This document shows positions 24,697-36,915 of a DNA stretch of 64,000 nucleotides, piece by piece. The stretch covers positions 24,949,001 through 25,013,000 of the forward strand of contig NC_037092.1 of the NCBI RefSeq assembly GCF_002994745.2, in the 5' to 3' direction. The notes under the pieces are model-generated. The model was not told the DNA's origin and made no database searches. It worked only from the letters and a program-made list of their open reading frames with translations. The translations under genes and the position numbers were made by a program. How positions within the stretch are numbered: position 1 is the first letter of the stretch; each line of letters begins with the position of its first letter. Origin of the DNA: Rosa chinensis. Lineage: Eukaryota > Streptophyta > Magnoliopsida > Rosales > Rosaceae.

Positions 24697-25582
24697 ACAA
24701 TATAGATACTAGGCTTCTCCCCACCACCAGCCTACCGCTACTTTTAAAACATTGCTAATGCATACATGCTAAATGACTAAACTACAAGCCAACCTTTTTT
24801 GTTTTTTCCTTTCATTGTCCATTTATTCTTTTTCAACCCAACTTACATAATCTAATGAATAAATCAAATTAACAACTGGTTTGTCAGTAGTTTTAATATA
24901 TATCTAATATGAAATTCCAATTTGTATCACTGTGTCTGTAAGCTAGGATTTCAAGTTGGGAGATAATAGATTCAAGTAACAACATATAATAGGAAGAATT
25001 AATATAAGTACAAGATATAAAAATAATTGTTACGACGTAGTCATTAATTGGACTATGTATCCTTGCTTTACTATTTTTCTATCTATTAGTTGTAGTGATA
25101 TAGAATGTTCATATTTCCATGACTTCGATCAATATCATGATTTGTAGTCTGTTTTTGGTGATAGATCTCGACTAAACGAAGAACAAGAACAAGAACAAAA
25201 CAAACAAGGAAGGGCATGAACCAAAACCACCAGTTAGAAACAAATTAATGACATAAAGCCTAATGAAAAAAGAAGAAGATAAATACAAAATAAATAACTA
25301 TGAAGCTTGAGAAATGTAAAGCATACTTGGATTAAAGATTTATTTCCGCGGTCTAATTTTTAATTTGTTGACTAATTTGTCTCGTTGAAAACACAACTGT
25401 GAAGTTTGTTAATAATATTACTTTTAACTTGATTTTGTGTATAAGACATCAATTGTAGCGATTTGGTGCTATAAAAGAAAGTTGTGATGATATGCAAGTT
25501 GACAAGTTGTTACAAAATAGAAAAGTGAATTGTACGCTACACTAAAACAATAATGTAAGAACCCAGGGCATGATTACAAGTT
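24697..25582. other. Intergenic DNA, nothing recognised
   Basis: AT-rich, with no supported gene. There is a short (AAGAAC)-type run near 25180-25200. Confidence 0.5.
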
Positions 25583-25600
25583 GACATTATATTTGACCTT

Positions 25601-27202
25601 TTTTTTGACGAAAATAGATTAGTTATTTCATTAAATTCAGCAAGCAGTACAAGAACGAAACACCCCTATGGGGTCGATAGAAAGCAATCGTCCCTTAGAA
25701 CTATAAGAAACCCTACTATAGACAAATAGCGCCCTATATAATCTCTAGTACACTCACCTTTTAGGAAGTCTACGCACCATTATTCTAACAAAAACCATAA
25801 ACCTCAAAGCAGACATAAAAAGTAAAAACTAAGGCACTGGTTTTTGTGACCCAAATAGAAATTAAATTAAACTAGCAGTAGAAGGTGACAGACCACCTTC
25901 CACATTATCCTCAGCATCAGGAGATGACCCAAAATGGACCCATAGCCCTGTCGAAATTAACCACATCCAAGGCCCAATGTGAGTAAACCCTAGAGCCCAG
26001 CTAGGGATGGCAATGGGGCGGATTGGGGATGGGGATCACAATACCATCCCCATCCCCAGGGTCATTCTCTACCCCCATCCCCGCCCCAATCCCCAATAAA
26101 ATTATATTGGGGATTCCCCATCCCCATCCCCATCCCCACTGGGGACTAAACCTCCAAACCCACTCCAAATCTCCAATAAGAATTTAATAAATAAATTTTT
26201 TTTTTCTCATATTACCTTTTTAAAAATCAAAATCTACAACAAATAAATTTAAAACATGATTAAATTAATAAATCATAATTCATTGAGTGCAAAAGTCAAA
26301 ACACTATTAAAGTAAAGTAGTAAATGTATATATTTATGATTTATATTATAAAAAATAAATTAAAATATATATAGTTAAATATATGTATATATTATTGGGG
26401 CGGGTTTGGGGATGGGGATCACAATACCATCCCCGCCCCATCCCCAATCTTAGATAGCGGGGATTGGGGATCCCTATCCCCATTCCCCATTTGTCTCCGA
26501 ATTCTCCCCCCATCAGGGGCGGGTATCCAATGGAGCTCCGCCCCTCTGGGGATTTTTGCCATCCCTAAGCCCAGCAAGCACGTACTTTAGGAGAAACCCT
26601 AGCCTCCCCAACAATTCTGCAGTCGCCGTCACCCTCTTGGAAACCGCCGTCGTCTCTATAGAAACTGCCACCCCCATAGAGACCACCACTGCCACCATAG
26701 AGACCACCGCCACCCAAGTTCCCATGGGAACACTGACCACTACCATCATAACCACCATCAAGGACATATTGCATAATCAGATTTGATGCCCAGCAACTTA
26801 AGTCCCCCGACGAGCAAGACAGATCCACCATCACCACCATCAGATTGATGCAATCCCAGGAAAACCAACCTGACCAATCATCACCACAAGCTGCATGCCG
26901 AACACCGGTACCCGCCTTCGCATCCATTCTCCCTAGAGAACCCACATAATTAACATCCCGATCCAAGCTTAGATTGGTAACAGAGCCACCATCACCATAA
27001 CTATAGCCGGCGACGAGAAGAATTAGGCAGCAACCTAGGAGCAAGGAGCCTCGTCGAGTTGTCTTGCCGGCGCCACCAAGAGTTAAACTAGAGAAAGGTG
27101 AATGGACCCTCCTCTCAGTCAAAAGCACTAGACCGCCACTCCTTGATAAAAGTCGCCGTCGAGAAACCTCCCCCAAGGGAGTCAGAGAAGAGAGCATGGT
27201 TC
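25601..27202 (-). mobile_element. LINE-type retroposon, 5'/internally truncated, reverse orientation
   Basis: An 18-bp direct repeat, GACATTATATTTGACCTT, flanks the segment at 25583-25600 and 27203-27220. The left end carries a poly-T run (poly-A on the minus strand), so this is target-primed insertion of an RNA read right to left. Without the nested MITE it is about 1.0 kb. A 210-codon minus frame (27197-26565) is GC-rich and Gly-rich at its end but shows no endonuclease or RT motif. It may be LINE 5' sequence joined to 3' sequence, or a non-coding passenger. Confidence 0.7.
26002..26567. mobile_element. hAT-type MITE nested in the retroposon, 566 bp
   Basis: Terminal repeats TAGGGATGGCAATGGGGC and, reversed from the right, TAGGGATGGCAAAAATCCCC. 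An 8-bp duplication AGCCCAGC lies at 25994-26001 and 26568-26575. Subterminal GGGGATGGGGAT/ATCCCCATCCCC repeats dominate both sides around an AT-rich centre. Eight-base duplications and these ends fit the hAT superfamily. Confidence 0.88.
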
Positions 27203-27220
27203 GACATTATATTTGACCTT

Positions 27221-29069
27221 GATTGCATTGATAATTTCTTGGAATAATCACACACTTCTTTTGAGTTTTGGAAAATAATAGCCGAGTATGCTTTGAAGTA
27301 GCCACCCTAACACAATTTTTGAGGTCTAATTGTTGAGGTTTGTCGCAAGAGTAAGAAACCTAGGATTTGAGATTAGGACGATAAAACAAGGTCAGGAGTA
27401 ATTTAGAGTTTGAAGTGAATTAGTTAAGAATTCGGAATCATTTTTCACCGTTACGACTACACTTCAATGAGTTGAATCATAGTGTTAAATCCAAAATCCC
27501 TAAACTCCAACCAACGAGCCATGTCCGGCAAACTTTATATGCTTGCAGGCCCCCACAGTTTGTATTCTATGGTGGGAAAATATATAGCTTGATCTATTAG
27601 AACCCAAGTCAACTAGGAGCCCTAGGCTCAACTCTTCATGCAGCCTAGCTCCAAGTCTTGCAAGTCAAGCAAGTTTGGGGCGTAGCTAGCTAGGGTCGAG
27701 GAGGGTCAAACGACCCCGTTGACTTTAGTTTCTCTGTTATAGAGATCTTATATTGTCTGCTTAATATTGCTTGTAAAGTTATTGTTGATCCCTCTAATTC
27801 TTATTATTTCTTTCGCTTTTTATGATTTTTTAATCTAGTGTTTGAGTAAAACCATTTTTTGCTATATATCGATGTCACATTTGTAAGGAAATTAAGATTT
27901 TTCTTCTTTTTATTTATTTCTTTATTGTGCATAAATTTTTCACCTAAATGTAAACCCTAACTTAAAAGTTAAAACTATATATTTGACCGCGCTTATTACA
28001 ATCTCTGGCTACGCCACTATAATAGCCTGGTTAGTCTGAGATTGATGGCACTAATTAGCAAGTAGAAGGCTTTCAAATACTTGTTTGTTCATTCTAAATA
28101 GTTAGAAGAGATATCTCATCTTTTTGTCATGCTCCTAAGCGGTGAGTATCCAACACTTAATTTAGTAATTGAATAACCCCATATTTTTTTTCAGAAATCT
28201 TATGATATATAGATACAAAACTAAAGAAGAAAAAATCGGCAAATACCCATATATTTGTCCACTACGTATCTTGACTGGCATGTCAAACAGTCAAAGGAGA
28301 ATAAGTCATACATCATTACATTGACTCCTCCATGCCTTTTTGATATCAGACGTCTGATGACGACATAATTCCAAGAGAAATTTTTTATAAAAGCTCCGTT
28401 TGAGTTGTTTCACACTTGAACAGTTGAGCATGTCTTTCTTTGATTCTTTCACATTTAAAATGCCAATTTGAACTTCCTGTAGAAATTGATATTAACAGAT
28501 ACATTCAGGTAAATAAAAAAATAAAATAAAAACAAAAATAGAAGGCACGTCATTCATACTATATTGTTTGCTACTTTGAACCTATCTCAATTTTCGTAAG
28601 ACTTCAACATATCGGTCGGTTTAAAATTTGATATCCCAATATTCTTCGTATGGACTTGGTACAGACAAACAATGCCACTTTTTGGTACAAAATAATTTCC
28701 GTGAAATTTATCCACTTATTAGATCAATTGGAACCAGAATTTGTACACACTGGATGTGCCAGCATGTGACTATCCTTCCTCACTCAATCAAAAAGACTCC
28801 TCCCTCCTAAACCTTCAAAGAAAAAAGAAAAAAAATCTTCTCCGATGCCTATATCATTTTAAATTTCTAACACCTCAAGTTGTTTCTTAATTTAGTAATC
28901 ACCAATTTTTGTTTCAGCCTCATCAGTAATCACCTAGTCTATGATCCCAGCAATTTCAACATAATGTGGCTTCATTTCCACATGACATAAGTTGGGGTAA
29001 AAATTTGATGTTAAAATGTACCAACTTTATCCTCAAAAGATTTGAGGAATTAGTTGATGATGAACTAAA
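27221..29069. other. Intergenic DNA, nothing recognised
   Basis: AT-rich, with short frames only. No terminal repeats or gene signatures were found. Confidence 0.5.
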
Positions 29070-29077
29070 AATTAAAA

Positions 29078-29258
29078 GGGGGGTGAAATTTGCACCTCTA
29101 AAATTACAAACTACACTCCCTTTTATTTTTTTAATAATATTTCATATCATATGTTTTTTGCACTTCCTAAAACACCCTCAATGTCGGATTTTCTTTTTTC
29201 TTTTTCTTTTGGGTCTTTTCTTCTCTCTCTCCCCCCTCTCTTCCAGACCACCACCAAA

Positions 29259-29296
<38 letters not shown>

Positions 29297-30045
29297 TCCC
29301 GATCTTCCTGATCTCCCGTTCCGCCTATCTCGCTCCGACGGCTACTGCCGGAGCTTTGTAGACGAGCTGGAGAGTCTATGCACGAATTCTTTAAGCCAGC
29401 TCCTTCCCGAGGCCACGTCAGCGGCTAGACTGGCCTTTGACGGCAGCGACGGCGGGAGCTCGCCGAGAACAACAATCACCTCTTCTTTCTTATCAGACGA
29501 GCCGTTTCTGGCATTGGACAATCTGATCTCGGAGTCGTCATCGACGAGGTAGTTGAACGATCCGATGGAGTAGGGCGGCGCGGGCTGGAGTTGGACGTCG
29601 TAGTTGTTTGGCGGCGGCTGACGTTGCCAATCTCGATCGGCGGCGGCGGCGGATTCGGCCGGAGATACTCCAGGGCTGGAGACTCGGGCGGGGGTGTCGT
29701 GGATGCAAAGGAGAATTCGGCAGAGGGAGAATGAGGCGACGATGGTGACGACGACGATGAGAATGAACTTAAGGTTCTCACGGTCAATGAGCAGTTGTTG
29801 TGAGGTGGCGAGGTGGTGGAGGTTGATAATGGCGGTGGCGGCGGAGTCCTTGGTGAAGATCGGGAAGAAGATAGAGAGAGAGAGGACCTTGGTGGTGGTT
29901 TGGAAGAGAGAGACAAGAAAAGACCCACAAAGAAAATATGACTTTGAGAGTGATTTAGGAAGTGTAAAAGAAGAGACAAGAAATATTATTAAAAAAATAA
30001 AACAGGGTGTAGTTTGTAATTTTAAGAGTGTAAATTTCGACCCCC
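29078..30045. mobile_element. Pack-MULE E, 968 bp, long TIRs
   Basis: Long inverted ends of roughly 200 bp: the left begins GGGGGGTGAAATTTGCACC and the right, reversed, GGGGGTCGAAATTTACACT. Both then continue AAAATTACAAACTACAC. AATTAAAA is duplicated at 29070-29077 and 30046-30053 (8 bp, or 9 with one mismatch). Each arm has a CT-rich run. The centre is GC-rich and contains a long minus-strand reading frame without an ATG. Confidence 0.85.
29342..29893 (-). pseudogene. Captured coding fragment with one membrane segment, unidentified
   Basis: On the minus strand, from about 29893 to the stop at 29344-29342, one frame stays open for about 180 codons without an ATG. It reads smoothly as protein: a stretch with INLHHLATSQQLLIDRENL, then a hydrophobic helix FILIVVVTIVASFSLC, then an Ala/Pro-rich linker, then YSIGSFNYLVDDDSEIRLSN, and it ends near FVHRLSSSSTKLRQ. 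Another minus frame (29979-29476) is also open but consists mostly of Ser/Pro low-complexity. I do not recognise the parent gene. Position inside MULE arms suggests capture of an exon of a membrane protein. Confidence 0.5.
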
Positions 30046-30161
30046 AATTAAAATGTTGTTAAGTGAGAGAGTTTTGTAACATTGTTTGGCTCACCAATTA
30101 TATTAACATTAATGTGAGCGGGACTAGCGAGAAATTTTAGATTTTGGCTTAGAAACAAAAA

Positions 30162-31502
30162 GGGCTAATTACTGTTTAGTACCCTGTGGTATGGGTCGAA
30201 CATCAATTCAGTCCCTCGACTTTTAATTTCATCAAAAACACCCCTACACTATCATTTCTCGTCCAATAGGTCTATTCCGTCAACTTCAACAGTTTAGCTG
30301 ATGACGTGGCGTTCCAAGTCAGCACAAGTGGGGCCCACACGGAAGTGAAATTTCCAAATTGACCCTGGCCAACCAAATATGAAAAAATCCAAAATAAATT
30401 CCAATCTTTGAGATTGGGGAGATTCGAACCCACACCAACACTTACGCAAATGAAATGCCCAACCACCAGACCACTTGTATTGTATTGCAATATTACAAAC
30501 AAAAATAATATATGTATAATAGTTTAAAAACTCTCCTTCTCCACCCACCTCTCTCCTCCTCTCCTCTTCTTCTTCCTCTGTGCATTCCCAGTTTGCCCGT
30601 GGTAAATGAAGGAAAGGTCAGTGGTAAATGAAGAATCTCTCTTCTCTCTTCTTCCCCGAACCCCTAAAAACCTCCCGATTTTCGGGCTCGATTTTCCCGG
30701 CAAAAATCGACAGCCGCAGCAGCTCCGTCGCTCGACCTGTCGGACCGGACCAGCTTCCGGGTCGAAGGAAATGACGGCGAGTTCGAACGGATTTGCGCCG
30801 AGCTGGGCTTCTCCGGCCCAGACAACTTGGCGATACCCGAGGCGGCCTGGGAGTCCCGGAAGATGTTGTCCACCAACTCCGATGTTCTCCCCCTGTCAAA
30901 ACTGTACGTGATGGATAGTCCGAGACCCGACCCGAAGGACGAATCGGAGCATGAGGATGATGCCGTGGGTAGCGAGGCCGGTTTGGGCTGTAGGCGGAGG
31001 CGGAGGTGAGCAGCAGCGCGCTGGGATTGCTTCCTTAGGCAGTGAGGCCGGTCTGGGCTGTAGTCCGGCAAACTGTGAATGCACAGAGGAAGAAGAAGAG
31101 GAGAGGAGGAGAGAGGTGGGTGGAGAAGGAGAGTTTTTAAACTATTATACATATATTATTTTTGTTTGTAATATTGCAATATAATGCAAGTGGTCTGGTG
31201 GTTGGGCATTTCATTTGCGTAAGTGTTGGTGTGGGTTCAAGTCTCCCCAATCTCAAAGATTGGAATTTATTTTGGATTTTTTCATATTTGGTTGGCCAGG
31301 GTCAATTTGGGAATTTCACTTTCGTGTGGGCCCCACCTGTGCTGACTTGGAATGCCACGTCATTAGCTAAACGGCTGAAATTGACGGAATGGACCTATTG
31401 GACGAGAAATGATAGTGTAGGGGTGTTTTTGATGAAATTAAAAGTCGAGGGACTGAATTGATGTTCAACCCATACCACAGGGTACTAAACAGTAATTAGC
31501 CC
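30162..31502. mobile_element. Pack-MULE F, 1341 bp, about 435-bp TIRs
   Basis: The left arm (30162 to about 30599) and the right arm (about 31068-31502) are inverted copies with only scattered differences. Both begin GGGCTAATTACTGTTTAGTA when read inward. AAACAAAAA is duplicated at 30153-30161 and 31503-31511, a perfect 9-bp target duplication. The non-repeated centre (about 30600-31067) is GC-rich and coding-like. Open frames within the arms occur twice simply because the arms are inverted copies. Confidence 0.93.
30674..31009 (+). pseudogene. Captured fragment resembling the MEKK1/MAPKKK1 N-terminus
   Basis: The frame CTC GAC CTG... from 30731 encodes LDLSDRTSFRVEGNDGEFER, then ICAELGFSGPDNLAIPEAAW, then ESRKMLSTNSDVLPLSKL, ending at TGA 31007-31009. 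Order and spacing resemble the non-catalytic N-terminal region of plant MEKK1-type MAP kinase kinase kinases (a TSFR-D/E-SLG-SGPDDLAI-AWE block). The kinase domain is absent. A short segment with GAGGCCGGTYTGGGCTGTAG is repeated just downstream. Recognition is from memory, so moderate. Confidence 0.5.
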
Positions 31503-31511
31503 AAACAAAAA

Positions 31512-33143
31512 TCTTTAGACTTGTACACTTTTCATTTTTTCGAAAACACAGGTCTTTTGATTAAAACTCGTACATTTAGGTAGGAGGGATGTAGTTTCAT
31601 AATTTATTTCTGATTTCGACAGCAAGACCTTTCTAATAATATCGAAAGTCTTCAACTTGTGGAAGTACTACTCCTCTACTCTGTCCCCTAGATTTCTGTT
31701 ATGAACAGCACCCCACCGGCGCCATAAGTCAGACCCTTCATCTTTGAATGTTCTCTATTTCCCATCTTGGGTTTTACATCTGCTTTATGTTTCTCTCCGG
31801 CTGCTGAGAGAATGTAAGGAAACCCAAGACTTTTGACTTTTCATTCACCGTCTGGAACAAAAAAAGAAGTGATTTTTGGATCTGTTTCTGGGTCCTCAAA
31901 AACTCACACAACAATGGTTTCATATGCCTCGGAATTTCTGTTGGAAAGATAGCAGAAACCCACGTTTATTTCAGTTTGGAGAGTTATAGAGGTAATAGTT
32001 GTCAACAAACTTGTTATCCTTTTGATCATCATTTCAGTTTTTGGTGCTTCCTATTTTGACTTGTAAGATTTACAGTTGGTCAATCTTGTCCATTGCCTTG
32101 GTATAGAGTATTTGGTACAATGAGAATTACAATGATACCGTACTGAAAGAATTAAATTTTATGAGCTTTTCTATTGTCAATACTCCTCCTCTAGATATTT
32201 GGTATCTCTGTAAACTTGGAGCTCTTTAGTTTTGAGTGATTTTGTCTTGAATCAATTTCCCCAATAGTGCAAAATTTTCAAATATTCCAATCGGCAAACT
32301 ATGGTCCCAACTCTAACTATACCTGCCAGGTGCCAACTGTTATTGATTCATAAAATTTGGTCTTAGGCCTAAAATCTTGTGGTAGTTTCGTGTTTATTTG
32401 GAGTCTGGTGTTTGTGCAAGCAGGTTTTAGATGTTCCCATTTATGGTTTAGCTCTTGTAGTAGTTGGTCTAGATGTGGCTATTAATAGTAGATTGTACTG
32501 ACTCACTGTACTAGTAATCTGCGTTTCTGATTGATCTTGAGGGCAGTAGATTCTATGAATGTAACCTGCTGCATTTTCAGATAACCTTCCCTCTAGATTC
32601 CTTGACTTTAGCTTCTCACTGTTAAAATAAATAATGAAACGTTTTGCTTCGACAGACACGTACAGGCTATAGAAAAAACTTGAAACTTTGAATTCCAATG
32701 GATAGAGTTGCAAACCTTTTCTCTTTTTAATTTATTTTCTTCAGAAAAGTCCCTCTTCAAACAATTTCAATTCTCTAATACGTGGACCGTAAATGCTTAA
32801 GCCAACTACTCAAAAGTTTAAGCCAAAACTATTGTACTGAAGCATGTGGCTGTTGCGTATATTGAAAGGAGATTGACAATGCAGTCGGTTGCGATATCTC
32901 ATTTCCAGTTGCTAGACAGAGCATGTAGAAGAAATAGCCACCTAGATGTGCACTTTAGATTTCATAAGCTTTAGATTTGCTACTCACTAATGCGTTCCCT
33001 ATCTGTCTCCTTACAAAACAGGGAGCTGTTGACACGTTTTCGGTTATTTATGTACTCTCACAGGTTGAGGATTGTGATTATTTACTCTCACGGGTTGAGG
33101 ATTTTGATTGATCGGGGCTATTTTTCAACATAAAAAGAGGGTG
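31512..33143 (+). other. Leader region of the RLCK gene
   Basis: A transcript leader is plausible around 31690-31815, where CT-rich sequence ends in a candidate donor (GAGAGAAT|GTAAGG at about 31816), implying one or more introns in the 5' untranslated region before the start codon at 33144. The rest is AT-rich with no gene seen. Transcript data would be decisive. Confidence 0.35.
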
Positions 33144-36100
33144 ATGGCTTGTTTCTCTTGCTTGTTCAGCCAGAAGGCAGCTTCTTCAGTTAAACGGACT
33201 GTTGACATTGATGAAGGTAAGGTGCTGATGCCTTTATTCTGTTGTTCCTATGTAGAAATAATTGGAGAATTGAATAATTTATATCCATCCAAACACGATT
33301 TGTTCCAATATTAGTTACTTCAGCTCAATGCTAGCTGTCAAATTAGCTGCTGCTTCCCAGTGAAATAAAGGGAAAAAATTTCTAGCCAAACATGGATCTT
33401 CCAAAACCAAAACAGGTGCATTGTTCTATGCTTAATGCTTTCATAGTATTAGTGTCGCCTACTGATTCTGAACCACTTAGAAGTATGTGGTTCAAAGCCT
33501 ACTATAGAAAGTTGCTGCCGTACAGATAAATTGTTCTTTCTCAATTCTATCTGTGAATGGGTTCCCTTCCGGATCTTGATAACCTTGGTCTTCTTACGGG
33601 ATCACATGGTCATGTAAAGAAGACTGCATTCCCTATTTATGTACAGAATGCTTTAGATTCAGGAGTTTGCTTTTTATTTAGGTTAAGGTGTGCCTTCAGT
33701 TCTCTCATTTACTTTGTGCTACTGCACAAATTATGCATGGAGAGGACTCTAAAAAGTACCTTTGTTTATTTTATTCCAACAATACTCAAAGTTTTTCTGT
33801 TGATATCTTGTTTTGCTTACTTTGTTCAACTTACATGCCACTGAATTGCTCTGCGTTACCAAGTCTTTAACTTAAACTGTCAACCTTTTCAAGAAAGGGA
33901 AACTAATGTTATCTGTGAGGTTTTGCATTGCATTTCAATCCTACCCTAAAAGCTTCTAATGGGATTGTATGGCTGCAGTTGTTTCAGGTATTTCAAATCT
34001 CAAACTGTACAGTTACAAGGAACTGCAAAATGCCACTGAAAATTTCAGTGAATACAATAAAATTGGGCAGGGAGGCTTTGGCTCCGTATACAAGGTAATA
34101 TCACAGAGAATGCTTTTGTTTATGACTTTGAGGAATACTTGTTCAGCCCACTTGATTTTCTTAAAAACTCTTTCATTGACTTTTGCCCCTCCCACATTAT
34201 TGTGAAATGTGTTTGATCAGGGAACACTCAAGGATGGCTCTGTGGCAGCAATAAAGGTGTTGTCAGGAGATTCTAGGCAAGGGTCGCGGGAATTTTTGAC
34301 AGAGATTGAGGTGATTGCAAGTGTTGATCATGAGAACCTAGTTAAGCTATACGGTTGCTGTGCAGAAGGAAATCATAGGATATTGGTTTATGGCTATCTC
34401 GAGAATAATAGCCTTTCACAAACTCTTCTTGGTAAGTCTATTTACTTGGTCTTTATTTGAATTAATTCAATGTCTGGATGATGACTTAGTCCCTCTGCAC
34501 TTTATAGATGGAGGCCAAAGTGGCATCCAATTTAGTTGGCAAACAAGGTGTAAAATCTGCATTGGTATTGCAAGGGGGCTCGCTTACCTCCATGAGGATG
34601 TTCAACCCCATATTATTCACAGAGACATTAAAGCAAGCAATATTCTTCTTGATAAAGACTTTTCGCCCAAAATTTCAGATTTTGGTCTTGCAAAGTTTAT
34701 CGCACCCAACTTGACCCATGTTAGTACTCGTGTCGCTGGAACAGCGTAAGTTCGCTACTTCCAATTCTACTTTGTTTATATTTCCTGTGGAATTCATGAA
34801 AGGAATTTATGTGCACCACTCAGTGGACTGTAAAGAAATAATTGAAGAGTTTCTCCTAAAAGATTTATCAAGCTGGTGAAAATATTTGGTGCTGGCAGTA
34901 TTTTTGTTAGCTAGTTTCATGTGAAAAATTGTCTAAACATCAATGTAGCCTTCACCCTCTGGCTTAAGAATTAGTATGGATGTCTTCCAAGGTTTCATGA
35001 CTGAAAATGATACAATTTGACCTTAATATCATGGTATCCCAGCATGTTAATGACTTGACTTCCTACCCATGCGGGCAAGTAGTGTGATCTAGCTCTAAAA
35101 GTATTTTGCTGTACTAGTATGGCTTTTTTGTCCCCAATTTGGTTTGTTAAATTACACAGGTTTATGTTGACGTATTTGGGTTCCTGTTTGATTTTTGCAG
35201 AGGTTACATAGCACCTGAATATGCCATACGAGGTCAAGTGACAAGGAAAGCGGATATCTATAGTTTTGGTGTTTTAGTCTTGGAAATTGTTAGTGGCAGG
35301 TGCAACACAAACAGACGTTTACCATCCAAAGAACAGTATCTTCTTGAAAGGGTATAAATCTTTGAAACTAGTGTCATCAATAAGTATTTCCTTCCATGAC
35401 TAAATTAAAGTCTTTGGACTAGATTATAGTTTTTACTTGTGATGAAAGGTTTCTTCTTGAAAGGGCATACTTATATGATTTTTAATATTGTCAGTACTCG
35501 GTATAAACTTGCATATTTCATGAACACCTCTCATGCGAAGTTTTGTTATTGCAATTTACAAGCTTTCCATATAATTCATGTAACTACTTCAATACATCAG
35601 AATCATTAGTTTTATCCAACAAAAATAATAGACCCAAGACAAAGTTGCCTATACTAATACAAAGACATCTATTACCCTAGTTTTTTATCATGACTGTTTC
35701 ACGTTTCACAGTGAATATTTACTAGGGACCCTGAAATTACACTGACATTATATTAAAAGCGAAACCATGAACTGTTCCAGAACTTTGAGTTCTTTATGAG
35801 CAGTCTTTGAGTTCTCTATGAGCTGTTTTAGGTGCTTTTTATTTGTGAAAACCTTCTCCTTAATTTTATGTTATCCCTTTCCATTTTCTTGCATAGTATT
35901 TTGGCTTCCTAACTTGGTGTCATCTCCAATTGAAAATCTCTATAATAGTTAATAATTGGCAATTTGATAATCTGATAACCCATCTTGAGAAAACTTATCA
36001 AAAGAAAAATTTTGCTCTCGAAGGTATGGGAACTACATGAGAGGGGTCAGCTGGTGGAGTTGGTCGATACATCATTAAATGAAGATTTGAATGTTGAGGA

Positions 36101-36398
36101 GGCTTGCAGATTCATGAAGATCGGTCTTCTTTGCACCCAAGACAAGCCCAAGCTCCGACCAACCATGTCTACAGTTGTTAAGATGCTGACAGGTGAGATA
36201 GACGTGAATGACGAGAAGATAGACAAACCTGGAATGCTTTCTGAGTTCATGAATCAGAGAGATTTGGCTGATGTTAAACACTCATCTTACTCACTATCGC
36301 CTTCTGGGAAGGTTCTCAATTCTTCATCTTCCTCTGAACAAATCACCACTTCATTTGCTACCATGACCTTCAATTCTATATATGACCGAAGCAATTAG
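33144..36398 (+). CDS. CRPK1-like: Receptor-like cytoplasmic kinase, CRPK1-like
   Basis: Six coding exons: 33144-33216, 33979-34094, 34221-34431, 34508-34745, 35201-35351, 36024-36398, giving 387 residues, close to Arabidopsis cold-responsive protein kinase 1 (about 390). There is no signal peptide or membrane helix. The N-terminus MACFSCLF has two cysteines that may be lipid-anchored. The Ser/Thr kinase domain has all core motifs: [11 protein letters not shown] loop, AIKV lysine, [11 protein letters not shown] catalytic loop, DFGLAKF, and GYIAPEYA after the activation loop VSTRVAGTA. The C-terminal 75 residues are Ser-rich and not conserved. The family acts at the plasma membrane; CRPK1 phosphorylates 14-3-3 proteins in cold signalling. 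The substrate here is not known. The exon 2 acceptor has an in-frame alternative 9 bp downstream. It converges with the ABCG gene. Confidence 0.88.
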
Positions 36399-36915
36399 GA
36401 CGGTGAAACATCTTTCTGGCATTGTTTTGTTTGGATAGGATGCATATTAGTCTTATATGTTGGTTGGAGAACAAGTACCCATATCATTCTTTGCTTTCTT
36501 AGGCGATGAAATAGCCCTTCAACCATTTTGTAGGGTAACAGTATTGGTGTAAAGTCCTATAATCACTACGCTTTATCTTTTTGGTCTGTAAAGAAAGTCC
36601 GGACTAAAAAAAGAACCCTTACATCCCTGTGTTCAAATCCAGGTATCATGTATAGTCAGAGACCTTTTCTTTTTGATGAATTTTGTGTACTAGAGCTCAG
36701 ATTGAATTGAATGCGCGTGCTCTCTGAAAAGGCTGAAATTATGAATGGGGATATTATGGAATTGAGGTACCAAACCCAGTTTTCAAAGAGTGCTAAGGTT
36801 ACCTTTTTATGTATGAAGATGATACGGTAGTTTGATCATCATTAAAGAATATACAAAGAATTGAATACAGGAATGACATCAATAATTTGTATATCTCTAT
36901 ATAAAAACTTTCTAG
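36399..36915. other. Convergent intergenic region
   Basis: These 517 bp separate the stops of the kinase and transporter genes and must hold both 3' untranslated regions. Nothing else is recognised. Confidence 0.6.

Noticed and set aside
26565..27197. 210-codon minus frame as a host gene
   Set aside because: It falls inside the retroposon footprint, has Gly/Ser low complexity and no recognised domain.
30272..31461. Pairs of similar frames on opposite strands
   Set aside because: They are the same sequence in the two inverted arms of Pack-MULE F.
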